DNA of 64,000 bases from Psittacicella melopsittaci (GTDB taxonomy: Bacteria; Pseudomonadota; Gammaproteobacteria; Enterobacterales; Psittacicellaceae): NCBI RefSeq assembly GCF_003585925.1, contig NZ_NRJH01000018.1, positions 35,927 through 99,926 on the forward strand. The letters run 5' to 3'. A program made the translations under genes and the position numbers. Positions 1-8,900 of this stretch are shown here, in pieces (position 1 is the stretch's first letter; every line of letters starts with the position of its first letter). The notes below the pieces were generated by a model that worked only from the letters and a program-made list of their open reading frames with translations, searched no databases and was not told the DNA's origin.

Positions 1-840
1 TGAACCTTGATCTAAGTTAGGATCTACTTCACCTATAGCATGAATTTCATCAAACTTAGCAATACCGTCATCTAGCTCTACCCCTTCGGTAATGCGTTTT
101 AACATCTCATCAGTTACTTCACCGTAAACACGACATAAGTATTTACGTTCAATATTAAATGAAGGGTGCATTAAGCGGTGTGCTAGTTCACCATCATTGG
201 TAAAAAGTAATAAACCTGAAGTATTAGCATCTAGACGTCCAACCTGTACCCATCTACCTACGTTTAAACGTGGTAAACGATCAAATACAGTTTTACGACC
301 TTCAGGATCAAAGCGTGAAGAAATTTCCCCTTCTGCTTTATGATAGATTAAAATTTGGCATGGTTCTTTTAAAGCCGCACGGTGATTAATTACACGACCT
401 TCTACCCTAATTTTAATTGAACTATCGTTTAGATCAATTTGTTGTCCAACAATTGCTTTTTCACCATTTACTGATACTAAGCCATCACGAATTAATTGTT
501 CTGCTTTACGGTTTGAACACATACCCGTACGAGCAATTACTTTGTGAAGTCTTTCTGGACGTACACCTTTATCTTGTTTTTTAACCGTTTTTAGTTTTAT
601 TACACCTTTTTTACTAATATCAGCTACATCATTGCGTGATTTTCTTAAGCCTTCTAAATAAGACTCATCGAGTTCATCAGCTTCAAAAATTTCTTTATCG
701 CGGTTTAAAATTGAACGACGATAAAAATCTTTGCGAGCCGTATCTTTTTTATGCTGTTTTTCTTTAGCTTTGAGAATATCTAAAGCTTTTTTCTCTTTAG
801 TAGCTTTTATTAATTTTAAAACTTTTTCAGTTAATGACAT
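1..840 (-). CDS. rluB: 23S rRNA pseudouridine synthase RluB, C-terminal part cut by window edge
   Basis: This is a pseudouridine synthase of the RsuA/RluB/RluE/RluF class, which converts one uridine in rRNA to pseudouridine; RluB acts on 23S rRNA. The reading frame is open from the ATG at 838-840 to the left edge, giving 280 codons without a stop. An N-terminal basic, coiled extension of about 95 residues (rich in K, E and D) comes first. An S4 RNA-binding domain follows (RLHKVIARTGMCSNRKAEQL) and then the catalytic domain with GRLDANTSGLLLFTNDGELA, where the Asp of GRLD is the nucleophile. The motif GRWVQVGRLD fits RluB better than RluE or RluF, but the paralogue choice is a family-level judgement. 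The C-terminus lies outside the window. A likely promoter sits upstream at 917-945. Confidence 0.88.
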   Translation of the reverse strand, partial: MSLTEKVLKLIKATKEKKALDILKAKEKQHKKDTARKDFYRRSILNRDKEIFEADELDESYLEGLRKSRNDVADISKKGVIKLKTVKKQDKGVRPERLHKVIARTGMCSNRKAEQLIRDGLVSVNGEKAIVGQQIDLNDSSIKIRVEGRVINHRAALKEPCQILIYHKAEGEISSRFDPEGRKTVFDRLPRLNVGRWVQVGRLDANTSGLLLFTNDGELAHRLMHPSFNIERKYLCRVYGEVTDEMLKRITEGVELDDGIAKFDEIHAIGEVDPNLDQGS

Positions 841-916
841 AATTTTTTCCAGTTCTTGGATCTAGTTGTATCTCTACAAATAAACACCGTTTTTAATATA
901 CAAAAAATACAAGCAT

Positions 917-945
917 ATTATACTAAATTTCAAATGGTTTTAATA
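917..945 (-). promoter_or_regulatory. putative promoter of rluB
   Basis: On the minus strand a perfect TATAAT box lies at 917-922. A weak -35-like TATTAA is at 940-945, with a 17-nt spacer. It points toward rluB, whose start codon is about 77 nt downstream. Sequence match only. Confidence 0.45.
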
Positions 946-951
946 GCATAT

Positions 952-1947
952 CTAATGCCAAATAGGTTGATAAAAACCATTATCATCTATACGTAGTAAA
1001 TGCAAATAACTATATGATTTAATGAGCTTGTTTACATCAAAAACATTACGGTTTAATAAGATTTCGCTAATGCTTTCAATGTATAACTCCATAAACAAGC
1101 GTCGAAAAGGAAGCTGTTTATTTGAGTTTAACGGCTTATTAATCCCTGTATAAGAAACTATATAGGGAAGGTTATACGCAGGTGGAGGCGTAAGCTGAGC
1201 ATACTTTGGCACTTCACCATTACGTAAATGTAATTCCTTACTTATGTAATCAACTTGGTAGTTATAAACATCTGGTAAAGCTTGCCAGTCAAATTGATGG
1301 AATAAGTTAAGGAATAAACTTACATGAGGCATATAGCACACTTGGTTAGAGGCTAAATAATTAATGTAAGTTTGGTTTACTTTTAACTGACGCATGCGTT
1401 TTAAATTTAACAGCATTACATGAGTGCTAAAGACTTTAAAATCATGCGGTTGCCCTTGCAACTCACGGACAAAGCGAGACAAATAACTTTGACTCTCTTG
1501 GCTTTGCTTCAGTTCATGGCTTAATAGATAATCTGGGCAAGCGTAAATACTTACATTATCTGCCATAGGGTAATTTAATAGCGGAGCTAAATCTTTAATG
1601 ACTAAAGTTTCTGGATCTAAAAAGAGAACACTATCTTCATTAGGTAAAAGGTCTACAAGAAATAATTTGTAATAAATAGATTTACTTAAGTGTGATGAAT
1701 CTATACTTAAATTATTTAGAAGTTGCTTTTGTTCTGCTGTAGGCGTAAGTACCTTAATTTGGCAGTGTCTTAAATGTAATTGACACTGTCTTATATAGTG
1801 GAGAATTAAATCCGTAGGGTAGTCATAATTTAGGATATAAATAACTACTTCTTCTTTGCCGTTAGACGCTAGGAAAATACTCTTCAAAAGTACTTCAAGG
1901 TATTGACTAACACGATAATCGGCACTTATTACAATACTTCTTGCCAT
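952..1947 (-). CDS. GT8-like glycosyltransferase with altered metal-binding motifs
   Basis: The 331-residue protein has the layout of glycosyltransferase family 8 (retaining GT-A enzymes, often adding hexoses to lipooligosaccharide). It starts with a Rossmann-like strand (ARSIVISADYRVSQYLEVLLKSI) and has the family's metal-site segment SVLFLDPETLVIKDLAPLL near residues 107-125. The usual DXD reads DPE here. The C-terminal HxxGxxKPW-type motif is present only as SYTGINKPLN, so the metal-binding His and the final Trp are gone. The fold call is reasonable; donor and acceptor are unknown, and activity may be changed or lost. The gene is 16 nt downstream of the esterase gene on the same strand, so the two are probably co-transcribed. 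Confidence 0.55.
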   Translation of the reverse strand: MARSIVISADYRVSQYLEVLLKSIFLASNGKEEVVIYILNYDYPTDLILHYIRQCQLHLRHCQIKVLTPTAEQKQLLNNLSIDSSHLSKSIYYKLFLVDLLPNEDSVLFLDPETLVIKDLAPLLNYPMADNVSIYACPDYLLSHELKQSQESQSYLSRFVRELQGQPHDFKVFSTHVMLLNLKRMRQLKVNQTYINYLASNQVCYMPHVSLFLNLFHQFDWQALPDVYNYQVDYISKELHLRNGEVPKYAQLTPPPAYNLPYIVSYTGINKPLNSNKQLPFRRLFMELYIESISEILLNRNVFDVNKLIKSYSYLHLLRIDDNGFYQPIWH

Positions 1948-1963
1948 ACTACCTCTACTAATC

Positions 1964-2794
1964 CTAGCTAATTACCACATAGTCTTGTCCAGGTAATATG
2001 CCATTATTTTCAAAGAAATTTTCCATATATTGGAAAATTGTACGTGGTTGTTCAGCATGGAGCCAGTGTGTAGCCCCTTCAACACAGTATAATTTTGCTT
2101 TCGGGAATTGACGTGGAATAGCTTGTTGACGTTCATCATCTACATATGGAGAGTCACCACCATAAATAAATGCTGAAGGTCCATTATAGACATGCTCTTC
2201 CCAAATCCCAATATGATTGTATTCTTTTTCTAACACTGGGGCATTGAAAAGAAACTTATGCGGCTCTTCATTAGTAAAGCTTTTTAATAAGAAATTAATA
2301 ACACCTTGGTTATCTAAATTTGCTTTAAGAATCTCACGACACTCATCTCTTTCTTGACAATTATGGGCAATAACTTGGTTAATTGCATAGAAAACATCAT
2401 CATGCCCACGTTTACCATAAATAACAGGTGCCATATCTAAAACAACAAGAGCACGACAACGCGAGGCATAATCAAAAGCAATGCGCATAGCTACTTTACC
2501 ACCCATAGAGTGACCTACCGGAATAATATCCTTAATCCCGTAATGATCTACTACTTTTAATACATCATTAGCCATTTCAGGATATTCCATTTGATTACGG
2601 TAAAAACTATGACCGTGATTAACTAAATCTACGCGTAAAATGTTAAATCTATCCGCAAAGTGACGCCCAATCATACCAAGATTATTTAAATCTCCCATTA
2701 ATCCATGGATAAGCACTAACGTTGGACGATCTTTTAATTCTTCATTATAAGTGTATTGATGATTTAATAAATCAAGATTACGTTCAATAGTCAT
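1964..2794 (-). CDS. ybfF: alpha/beta-hydrolase, YbfF-type esterase
   Basis: The 276-residue protein belongs to the alpha/beta-hydrolase fold and resembles E. coli YbfF, a cytoplasmic esterase acting on short acyl and acyl-CoA esters. Visible landmarks are the oxyanion-hole segment LVLIHGLMGDLNNLG (about residues 26-40), the nucleophile elbow GHSMGGKVAM (Ser near residue 96) and a late His in GATHWLHAEQP. The DLVNHGHS segment matches the family's DLRNHG motif. Length is close to the usual 255 residues with a slight C-terminal extension. It is the first gene of a two-gene unit with the GT8-like gene. Physiological substrate unknown. Confidence 0.75.
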   Translation of the reverse strand: MTIERNLDLLNHQYTYNEELKDRPTLVLIHGLMGDLNNLGMIGRHFADRFNILRVDLVNHGHSFYRNQMEYPEMANDVLKVVDHYGIKDIIPVGHSMGGKVAMRIAFDYASRCRALVVLDMAPVIYGKRGHDDVFYAINQVIAHNCQERDECREILKANLDNQGVINFLLKSFTNEEPHKFLFNAPVLEKEYNHIGIWEEHVYNGPSAFIYGGDSPYVDDERQQAIPRQFPKAKLYCVEGATHWLHAEQPRTIFQYMENFFENNGILPGQDYVVIS

Positions 2795-2828
2795 TATAAG
2801 TCCTTGTCTCAGATTAATCGCTTTTAGC

Positions 2829-2856
2829 GGGTTAATTAGCCAAGGCTAATTAACCC
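2829..2856. repeat. perfect 13-bp inverted repeat between unknown gene and ybfF
   Basis: GGGTTAATTAGCC at 2829-2841 pairs perfectly with GGCTAATTAACCC at 2844-2856 around a 2-nt spacer. It lies just downstream of the 623-aa gene and upstream of ybfF, both on the minus strand. No T-run follows, so it may be a weak terminator, an mRNA-stability hairpin or an operator. Confidence 0.6.
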
Positions 2857-2868
2857 TCTAAACAACGG

Positions 2869-4740
2869 TTAATCTTTCTTAATATAAAATTCAAGATCCT
2901 CTTCAGGATAATTAATAATATCGTAAGGAATAAACTTATATTCATTGCTTAGATATTCATCTATATCCTCAGGCAATAAAAAGAAAGGGTTATAGTATTC
3001 GGTTATATATGCCGAACGCACAGGAATAGTTTTTTCCTCTTTAAGTTGAGCAACCTTACTATTTTTAGCTTTAATTGCTCGATAAAGTGGTACTTCAATT
3101 TTTGGTAGCTCTGCAAAGGTTAATTGATCTTTACATTCACTTTCTAACCATAACTCAGCAAACTCATTCTCATAGTCATCTAAAATGGTTGCTCGTAAAG
3201 GAGCGTTATGATATTTACGTTGTTTTTGCATAGCGTGCAGATGCTCAACTATATGCTGATAACGCATTTTATCCATTTGCTTTTCACTAAAACCAAGATG
3301 AGAAATTTGCGAAGTTTCAACTAGTTTACCACTTCTAAAGTCAGAATAAACCTCTTGCTCCTCTGTTATTTGCTCATAGAGATTTAAGTCATAGGCTTTA
3401 AGATCTACTAAATCTTCAAAGTCTAGATTGTAATTTTCAAAAATATGAATATTGTATTTTAACAATGAGAAGTCATAATTAAAGCTATCGTCTAAACCAA
3501 ATAAGGCTGGGTAATGATGATAGGCCTGATAATTATACTTAGTTTCAAATAACTTATGTTGTAGCGAAGAATCATAAGTTTGAGAAATATAATAAACATA
3601 TTCAAGTTTAGCTTGAGGCGTAAGTGCCTCTTTTTCCTCACGAGGCTTTTCTCCTTGTAAAATGGTATAAACCTGCGGGTATTTAAACTCTTGAACCTTA
3701 CTTGCAAAAGGAAGAAAATCAGAGCTAAAATTTGGGGCTTTAATAGCATTTAAAACCTCAAATCCTTGGGCTAGATTTTCCCTATCCTTTTGACTTAATT
3801 CATGTTTGAAGAATAAGTCATAGAAAATATTTAGCTTATTACTTAAGGTATAGAGACCTTGATCAAAAAGAGAAAGATAGATACTTTCGTTAGCCTTAGT
3901 ATCTTTTTCTTTTAGTTTGAGTTCATAAGGGTTTAGTTCAACAGCTATTGGAGCAGTAAGTTGAGGATCATTCCCCAGATATCTTCTTGTTCCATAAGCT
4001 TCTTTTAAGTAATATCTTTGTTTATTTACTTTTGCCCCTACATCCGCCAAACGAATGGATTGATACAAACTCTCAAAAGAACCATCAAGAGATGCTACAT
4101 GCTCACTATAAGCAAAGGATGATATTTCTTGATCAAGCTCAGGTAAGGTTAAATGTTTACGAATAAACGCCTTTTTTGCTTTTTTAAGCTCATCAGGATT
4201 GGACTCTTCCTCTTGCCAAGTATACTTATCTTCTAGCCCTTGAGGGGAAATATAGTAGTTATAAAGATGAGAAATACCTGGAACTGTATAGCGTTTGTGA
4301 AGTGTCCGATGCACTTGGTCACCTGCTAATATTACTTCTCTATCTTCAATAGCTTCTAACAGATCATAGAACTTTACACTGAATATAGGTAAAAAGTATA
4401 TGTCGTCTAAATACTGGAACTCATACAAATTATAAAGTTTACCTTGAAGACGAAAATTTAACTTACCTTGAGGTAAACTTACAATAGTTGTATGATCATA
4501 CCTATCAAAGAAGTAACTATCACGAAAAACTCTATTTGCTATCTGAGATTTCTTTATATCTAAAATATCCCTTCTGCTCTTGAGCCATAAAGCCTCCATA
4601 TCTCCACTATAGATGTATTTAGTATCATTAAGCAAAGCAAGATTCTGCTGATAATTTTCTTGCACTTTTTGATCATATACATCTTTTAGAGAATCTACAG
4701 AGCTTTCACTTACAATATCTTGCTTAGGTAGCAAAACCAC
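2869..4740 (-). CDS. uncharacterised 623-aa protein
   Basis: I do not recognise this protein. It is 623 residues, rich in Tyr, Asp, Glu, Lys and Leu, with no obvious signal peptide, membrane segment or known catalytic motif. The predicted style is soluble and largely helical, with aromatic stretches such as EFQYLDDIYFLPIFSVKFYD near residue 110-130. The C-terminus is acidic and ends LEFYIKKD. It is the last of three consecutive minus-strand genes (1333 aa, 312 aa, this one) of unknown function. The gap to the 312-aa gene is only 32 nt, which suggests co-transcription. Base composition looks like the rest of the window, so I see no direct sign of recent transfer. Function not assigned. Confidence 0.75.
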   Translation of the reverse strand: MVLLPKQDIVSESSVDSLKDVYDQKVQENYQQNLALLNDTKYIYSGDMEALWLKSRRDILDIKKSQIANRVFRDSYFFDRYDHTTIVSLPQGKLNFRLQGKLYNLYEFQYLDDIYFLPIFSVKFYDLLEAIEDREVILAGDQVHRTLHKRYTVPGISHLYNYYISPQGLEDKYTWQEEESNPDELKKAKKAFIRKHLTLPELDQEISSFAYSEHVASLDGSFESLYQSIRLADVGAKVNKQRYYLKEAYGTRRYLGNDPQLTAPIAVELNPYELKLKEKDTKANESIYLSLFDQGLYTLSNKLNIFYDLFFKHELSQKDRENLAQGFEVLNAIKAPNFSSDFLPFASKVQEFKYPQVYTILQGEKPREEKEALTPQAKLEYVYYISQTYDSSLQHKLFETKYNYQAYHHYPALFGLDDSFNYDFSLLKYNIHIFENYNLDFEDLVDLKAYDLNLYEQITEEQEVYSDFRSGKLVETSQISHLGFSEKQMDKMRYQHIVEHLHAMQKQRKYHNAPLRATILDDYENEFAELWLESECKDQLTFAELPKIEVPLYRAIKAKNSKVAQLKEEKTIPVRSAYITEYYNPFFLLPEDIDEYLSNEYKFIPYDIINYPEEDLEFYIKKD

Positions 4741-4772
4741 TACTCCTTTTTTGAGGGGGGATCAATATTTTC

Positions 4773-5711
4773 TTACTCTTCTTCGTCATCGTCGAAATCG
4801 TCGTCATCGTCGAAATCGTCGTCATCGTCGAAATCGTCGTCATCGAAGTCGTCGCCGTAACCCTCGTCATCGTCGAAATCGTCATCGTCGTCGAAATCGT
4901 CGTCATCGTCATCGATGAAAGCTAAATCTTCATCGTCGATAATGAAATCGTCGTCATCCTCTGAGGAATCGATCCAAACTAATAATCTATCTACTACATC
5001 TTTAGGAGCGTTTGCTATTTGCAGCTTTAGCTCTTCTAGTTGTTCAAGTTCAGCTTTATACTCATCGTATTTAGCATTACGAGTCTCAGGTCTAACAAAA
5101 CTTAGAGAAGCTAGTGTCAGAAACTCATCATATTTATCTTCAATACTTCTTTCAAGCCTATGAGTTTTCTTTATCATTTCGAATAACTTAACACTTTTCT
5201 CTTTTAGAGTCGCAGCATCATCTTCAGGAGAACTCTCTGCCCATGCATTATCATCTTCAAAATAACTCTCAGCCCTTGCATTATCATCTTCAGAAGAATT
5301 CTCTGCCCTTTCTTTTGCCGCTTTACGTGCGTTTTCTATTCGCTCCTCTAGATCTCGTAGTTTTTTAAGTTCAGCATTATACTCATCGGCTAAAGCATTT
5401 ATAGTGGTAGCGGAAACACCTAGAGCAGCAAGTTTCTCGTACTTTTTATATTTCTCAACAACACTTTGTTGAAGCATTAAACATTCAACTGACATTTGGA
5501 ATAACTCATCTATTCCGCCTACTAGACTTTCATTATAATCTCCAGAAGAACTCCCTGCTCTTTCTTTATTATCTTCTGGAATAGCAGATAATAACATTTC
5601 GATTAAATTTTGAGGGTCCCCTAAGGCACTAAGAAGAGCATCATCTTCTCCTAATTGGTTATGGTCTTTTTGATTGTTATTATCTTTTTTTTCCTTTTTT
5701 GACATAGTCAT
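4773..5711 (-). CDS. uncharacterised acidic protein with internal duplication and Asp-rich tail
   Basis: A 312-residue, strongly acidic protein of unknown function. Residues about 68-145 and 170-250 are two copies of one helical, coiled-coil-like module: the first begins ELFQMSVECLMLQQSVVEKY and contains DEYNAELKKLRDLEERIENA; the second begins KLFEMIKKTHRLERSIEDKY and contains DEYKAELEQLEELKLQIANA. Each copy ends in a Ser-Glu-Asp-rich patch. Between them lie three short repeats of the type ESxxEDDNAxA. From about residue 250 the protein is almost only Asp with scattered Phe, Gly and Glu, encoded by an 18-bp tandem repeat. No signal peptide or membrane segment is visible. The start ATG at 5709-5711 has an AAGGAA Shine-Dalgarno just upstream. 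The tail could bind cations or basic proteins, but this is inference. Confidence 0.75.
   Translation of the reverse strand: MTMSKKEKKDNNNQKDHNQLGEDDALLSALGDPQNLIEMLLSAIPEDNKERAGSSSGDYNESLVGGIDELFQMSVECLMLQQSVVEKYKKYEKLAALGVSATTINALADEYNAELKKLRDLEERIENARKAAKERAENSSEDDNARAESYFEDDNAWAESSPEDDAATLKEKSVKLFEMIKKTHRLERSIEDKYDEFLTLASLSFVRPETRNAKYDEYKAELEQLEELKLQIANAPKDVVDRLLVWIDSSEDDDDFIIDDEDLAFIDDDDDDFDDDDDFDDDEGYGDDFDDDDFDDDDDFDDDDDFDDDEEE
4785..4915. repeat. 18-bp-type tandem repeat encoding Asp-rich tail
   Basis: The plus strand repeats a TCGTCGTCATCGTCGAAA-like unit several times, with shorter and degenerate copies. On the minus strand it encodes DDDDFD-type units at the C-terminus of the 312-aa protein. 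Such repeats change copy number easily by slippage. The in-frame 18-bp unit would change tail length without a frameshift. Confidence 0.8.
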
Positions 5712-5807
5712 TACTTCCTTGAAAGTTAAAAGGGCATGTTAAATATTTTTTTGTCAAAATCATATGATTTACTCAAATCATCTAATCTATCAAAAATAAA
5801 AAACTAA

Positions 5808-5863
5808 ATTTAGATAAATCATCAAATTAGCAAATTCATTTTAATCCTCTGATTTATCTAAAT
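5808..5863. repeat. 14-bp inverted repeat with 28-bp spacer
   Basis: ATTTAGATAAATCA at 5808-5821 is the exact reverse complement of TGATTTATCTAAAT at 5850-5863. It lies in the 189-bp AT-rich gap between the 1333-aa gene and the 312-aa gene, which also holds further ATC/GAT-rich partial repeats. It may be a terminator-like stem or a binding site upstream of the 312-aa gene. Confidence 0.5.
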
Positions 5864-5900
5864 CACCTAATTCATAAAGAGCTGAAGACATAGAATAAAT

Positions 5901-8900
5901 CTAATATTCATCAATATCTTCTTCATTTAATCTTGGGTATTTCCTTTCCTTGTATTCATCATTTTTTGGATAAGAATAACCTTCTTTTGTAAAGACAACC
6001 TTAGGAGATTGACCACTAATTCTTTCAAGAGGTGGCTCTGAATTTAAGGCAGGTTGGAACTCCTCCCCCCTTACTTCTTTATCAACCTCTTGTTGTAAAT
6101 TTTTAATTCCAGCTTTTATTTCTGGTAAAGCATTTGGTGGTATTACTTCACTTAAGTATTCTTCTTCAGTTGCAAATGGATAGTCGGAATCCAGATTATA
6201 CTCAAGATTTTCAAATAAAGTTGCTAACTTAATTTGACGTTGTGAGTTACTATAGGTTGCTAAATCATTTTCATAAAGATGAGTGAATAATGCTTGTTTA
6301 CCTAGTAAAGTAAAGTCATACTTATCAAAAGATAAATTCATATCTGAACGCGTTCTCAGAATAGATTCTTCAAAGGATTTAGGAATTATCGCAACTTGAT
6401 CAATAGAACCAATTACTTGATAAGTAGCAAAAAAGTCATCTAAATTAGCAAACGCTATTGTATTAGTTATTTTAGAGGCAAACTCTGGTTCTAAACCACT
6501 AGAAAACAGGTTGTCCCATGTTAAAGTAAACTCTTGCTGTTGATCTACATCAAGAAGAGGACTGGTTATTTCTAATTCACTAGTAACTGGATTACGAGCA
6601 ACATAGTAACCTCTACCTGCAACAGGATGCACCATACTTGCAGTTAACCCTTGTGTAAAGTCATAACTTATGGGTTGAGTATACCAGTTTAAGTTAACCC
6701 CCGCACTAGTTAAAGAGTAATCTGCCTCTCCATATTGCGCTAGGGTAGCAAATAAGCCAGGAATACTACTAAATTTTTGCTCGACTAGTTTTTGTAAATC
6801 AGAATCTAAACTAGCAAATTCAGCTCCAAATTTACTTTGTAAAATCTGCTCTCTGGTAACCTTAGCAGGATATTTTTCTTGTCCTACTAAATTACTATAT
6901 TGCGAGACATTAAGATTGTGATTTAAATCAAACTTATGTTGCACAAAATAGTTAACTTCATGGTCTCCTATTTTGTCTGCTTCTTGGGCAAAATAGATAA
7001 TACTAAAACTATCGTTATAGTTATCTTTAACCAGATAATAATGATTAGCTTCTACTTGTTCAGGTATTTGATTATAAAAGTCAACTTGCATTTGTACTTT
7101 ATGTACCTTTTCAAGATTATACAGACTTAGGTCTTGATCTACTAACCATTTTTCTAATTCTTTACCTTTAGCATTAAGCATTAGATTTAAAGAAACAAAT
7201 CTTTGTTCTCGCGGTAACTGAGAAAGACGTTCATTATCAGTCAAAGAAAAGCTATCGCCAAAATTATAAACTAAAGCTTGAGGTAAACGAGCAAGTTGAT
7301 TTTGGATAATAATACCTCGTTTGGTAATACGACGTAAACTCTCATATAGCTTATCATAAGGCAAATTCGTATTTTTAGCTATACTTGTTGGCAAATAGTT
7401 ACCAAAACGACTTGCCATAAATTTAGAGCTTAGAATACTGTTTTCTTTGCTTTTGAAAATATACTGATCTAGACTTTGCTCGCGTGTAACATCGTTATTT
7501 AAGATATTTAACTGGCGTTGTACATCAAAATTAAATCCTGAATAAGTATATTCTAGACCATTAAAGAAAAGATTATTTACAAAAGAATAATTAGATTCTA
7601 GATCATTTATAGCTGTTGTATAACCTTTCTCCTCATATAACACTTTCTCTACGATCCATTGTCCACTTATATCACAGTTTTTATCTAGAGTATAGATCTT
7701 AAGCATGCGATTTGGATCAAAGTTAATTGCAGACTCAAGATAAGTAGTACCTAACTTAGCATTTTCTCCCAGCAATATCTGGTAATAATCTGAGTAAGGG
7801 AAAGGAAGCATAAGGTCCTCATCCTCTTCATACTCTTCATAATCTAAATACTTCTCATACTCTACAGTGTCCTTATCAATTATATACTTTCCTCGCCCTG
7901 CATAAGAACTTAAGGCAAAGTATATAGCTTCTCCAGCATAAGCCTCACTATCCTGTGAAACTTTAATCTCATTACTTGTTGAAGCTAATAAATCATGGTT
8001 ACGAGCCCCAAGATATTCTTTAAACTCTTGTTCGTGCTTATGCACTATATCTGCTATTTCATCAATTTTAAAATAAGACAGATCTACGTTATTTAATTGA
8101 TAAGAGTTAAAACCGCGATGCCAATTTACAGCCCCTAAGCTATTTATAGCAAAGCGTTTATATAAATATAAAGCATCAAAGAGTTCAGGATGGCTATATT
8201 GCTCTTCATTATAGCGTAAAGTCTCCCCATCTTCTTGCTCATAAACAGTTAGATCTGGCTTGAGAAGATCGGCATTAAAAATAGCCCTACTAAATTGAGA
8301 AATATTTGGTCCAAATACTTGATTTAAATTAGCATGAATTTTAAAAATATCAGCATTTACCCAAAGGTGATCTTGTAAGTTAATTTCCTCGCGTAAAACT
8401 ATATGGCGTCCATCATTCTTAAATTGAGAGGTAAGTAAAGCTATTTCTTCAGGTGAATAGCCAAAATCAAATTCAAGATGAGATTTTAAATAAATATTAA
8501 AGCGATGCACATCAGTTTGCAACTGAGAAATTAAACTTCCAGAAACATCCTCTTGACCAATTAAAGCAGGAGTAGAAATACGATAAGCGGCTTGGCGACC
8601 AAAAAGAACGTCACCTATATATTGACTATCATTAGTTGTAACAAAATTATATGCCTCACTATAACCAGCGTCTAATAAAGCATAAATATTAGTTAGATAG
8701 TCATTAATTTTATGCTTTAACTCATGTGAGGCGTAGTATCTCATCCCATTTACTAAGGCTTCACTAAACCAGCTGTTGAACATTTCAAAAACTGGAAGCA
8801 TTTGTTGCCAAGCAGTAAAAGGATATCTTTGGCGATAGGTAAAAGCCGAACTTAAAAGATTTATATTTTGCGTAAACAGAGTCGGTTTACCATATTTAAA

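Noticed and set aside
4724..4912. Thr/Met/Ser-rich frame on the minus strand
   Set aside because: Frame-shifted reading of the same 18-bp repeats; low complexity and overlapping the real gene.
4915..5163. Ser-rich reading frame on the plus strand
   Set aside because: It is the antisense reading of the Asp-rich tail and following part of the 312-aa gene; Ser runs come from GTC/ATC repeats. No ribosome-binding site or family similarity.
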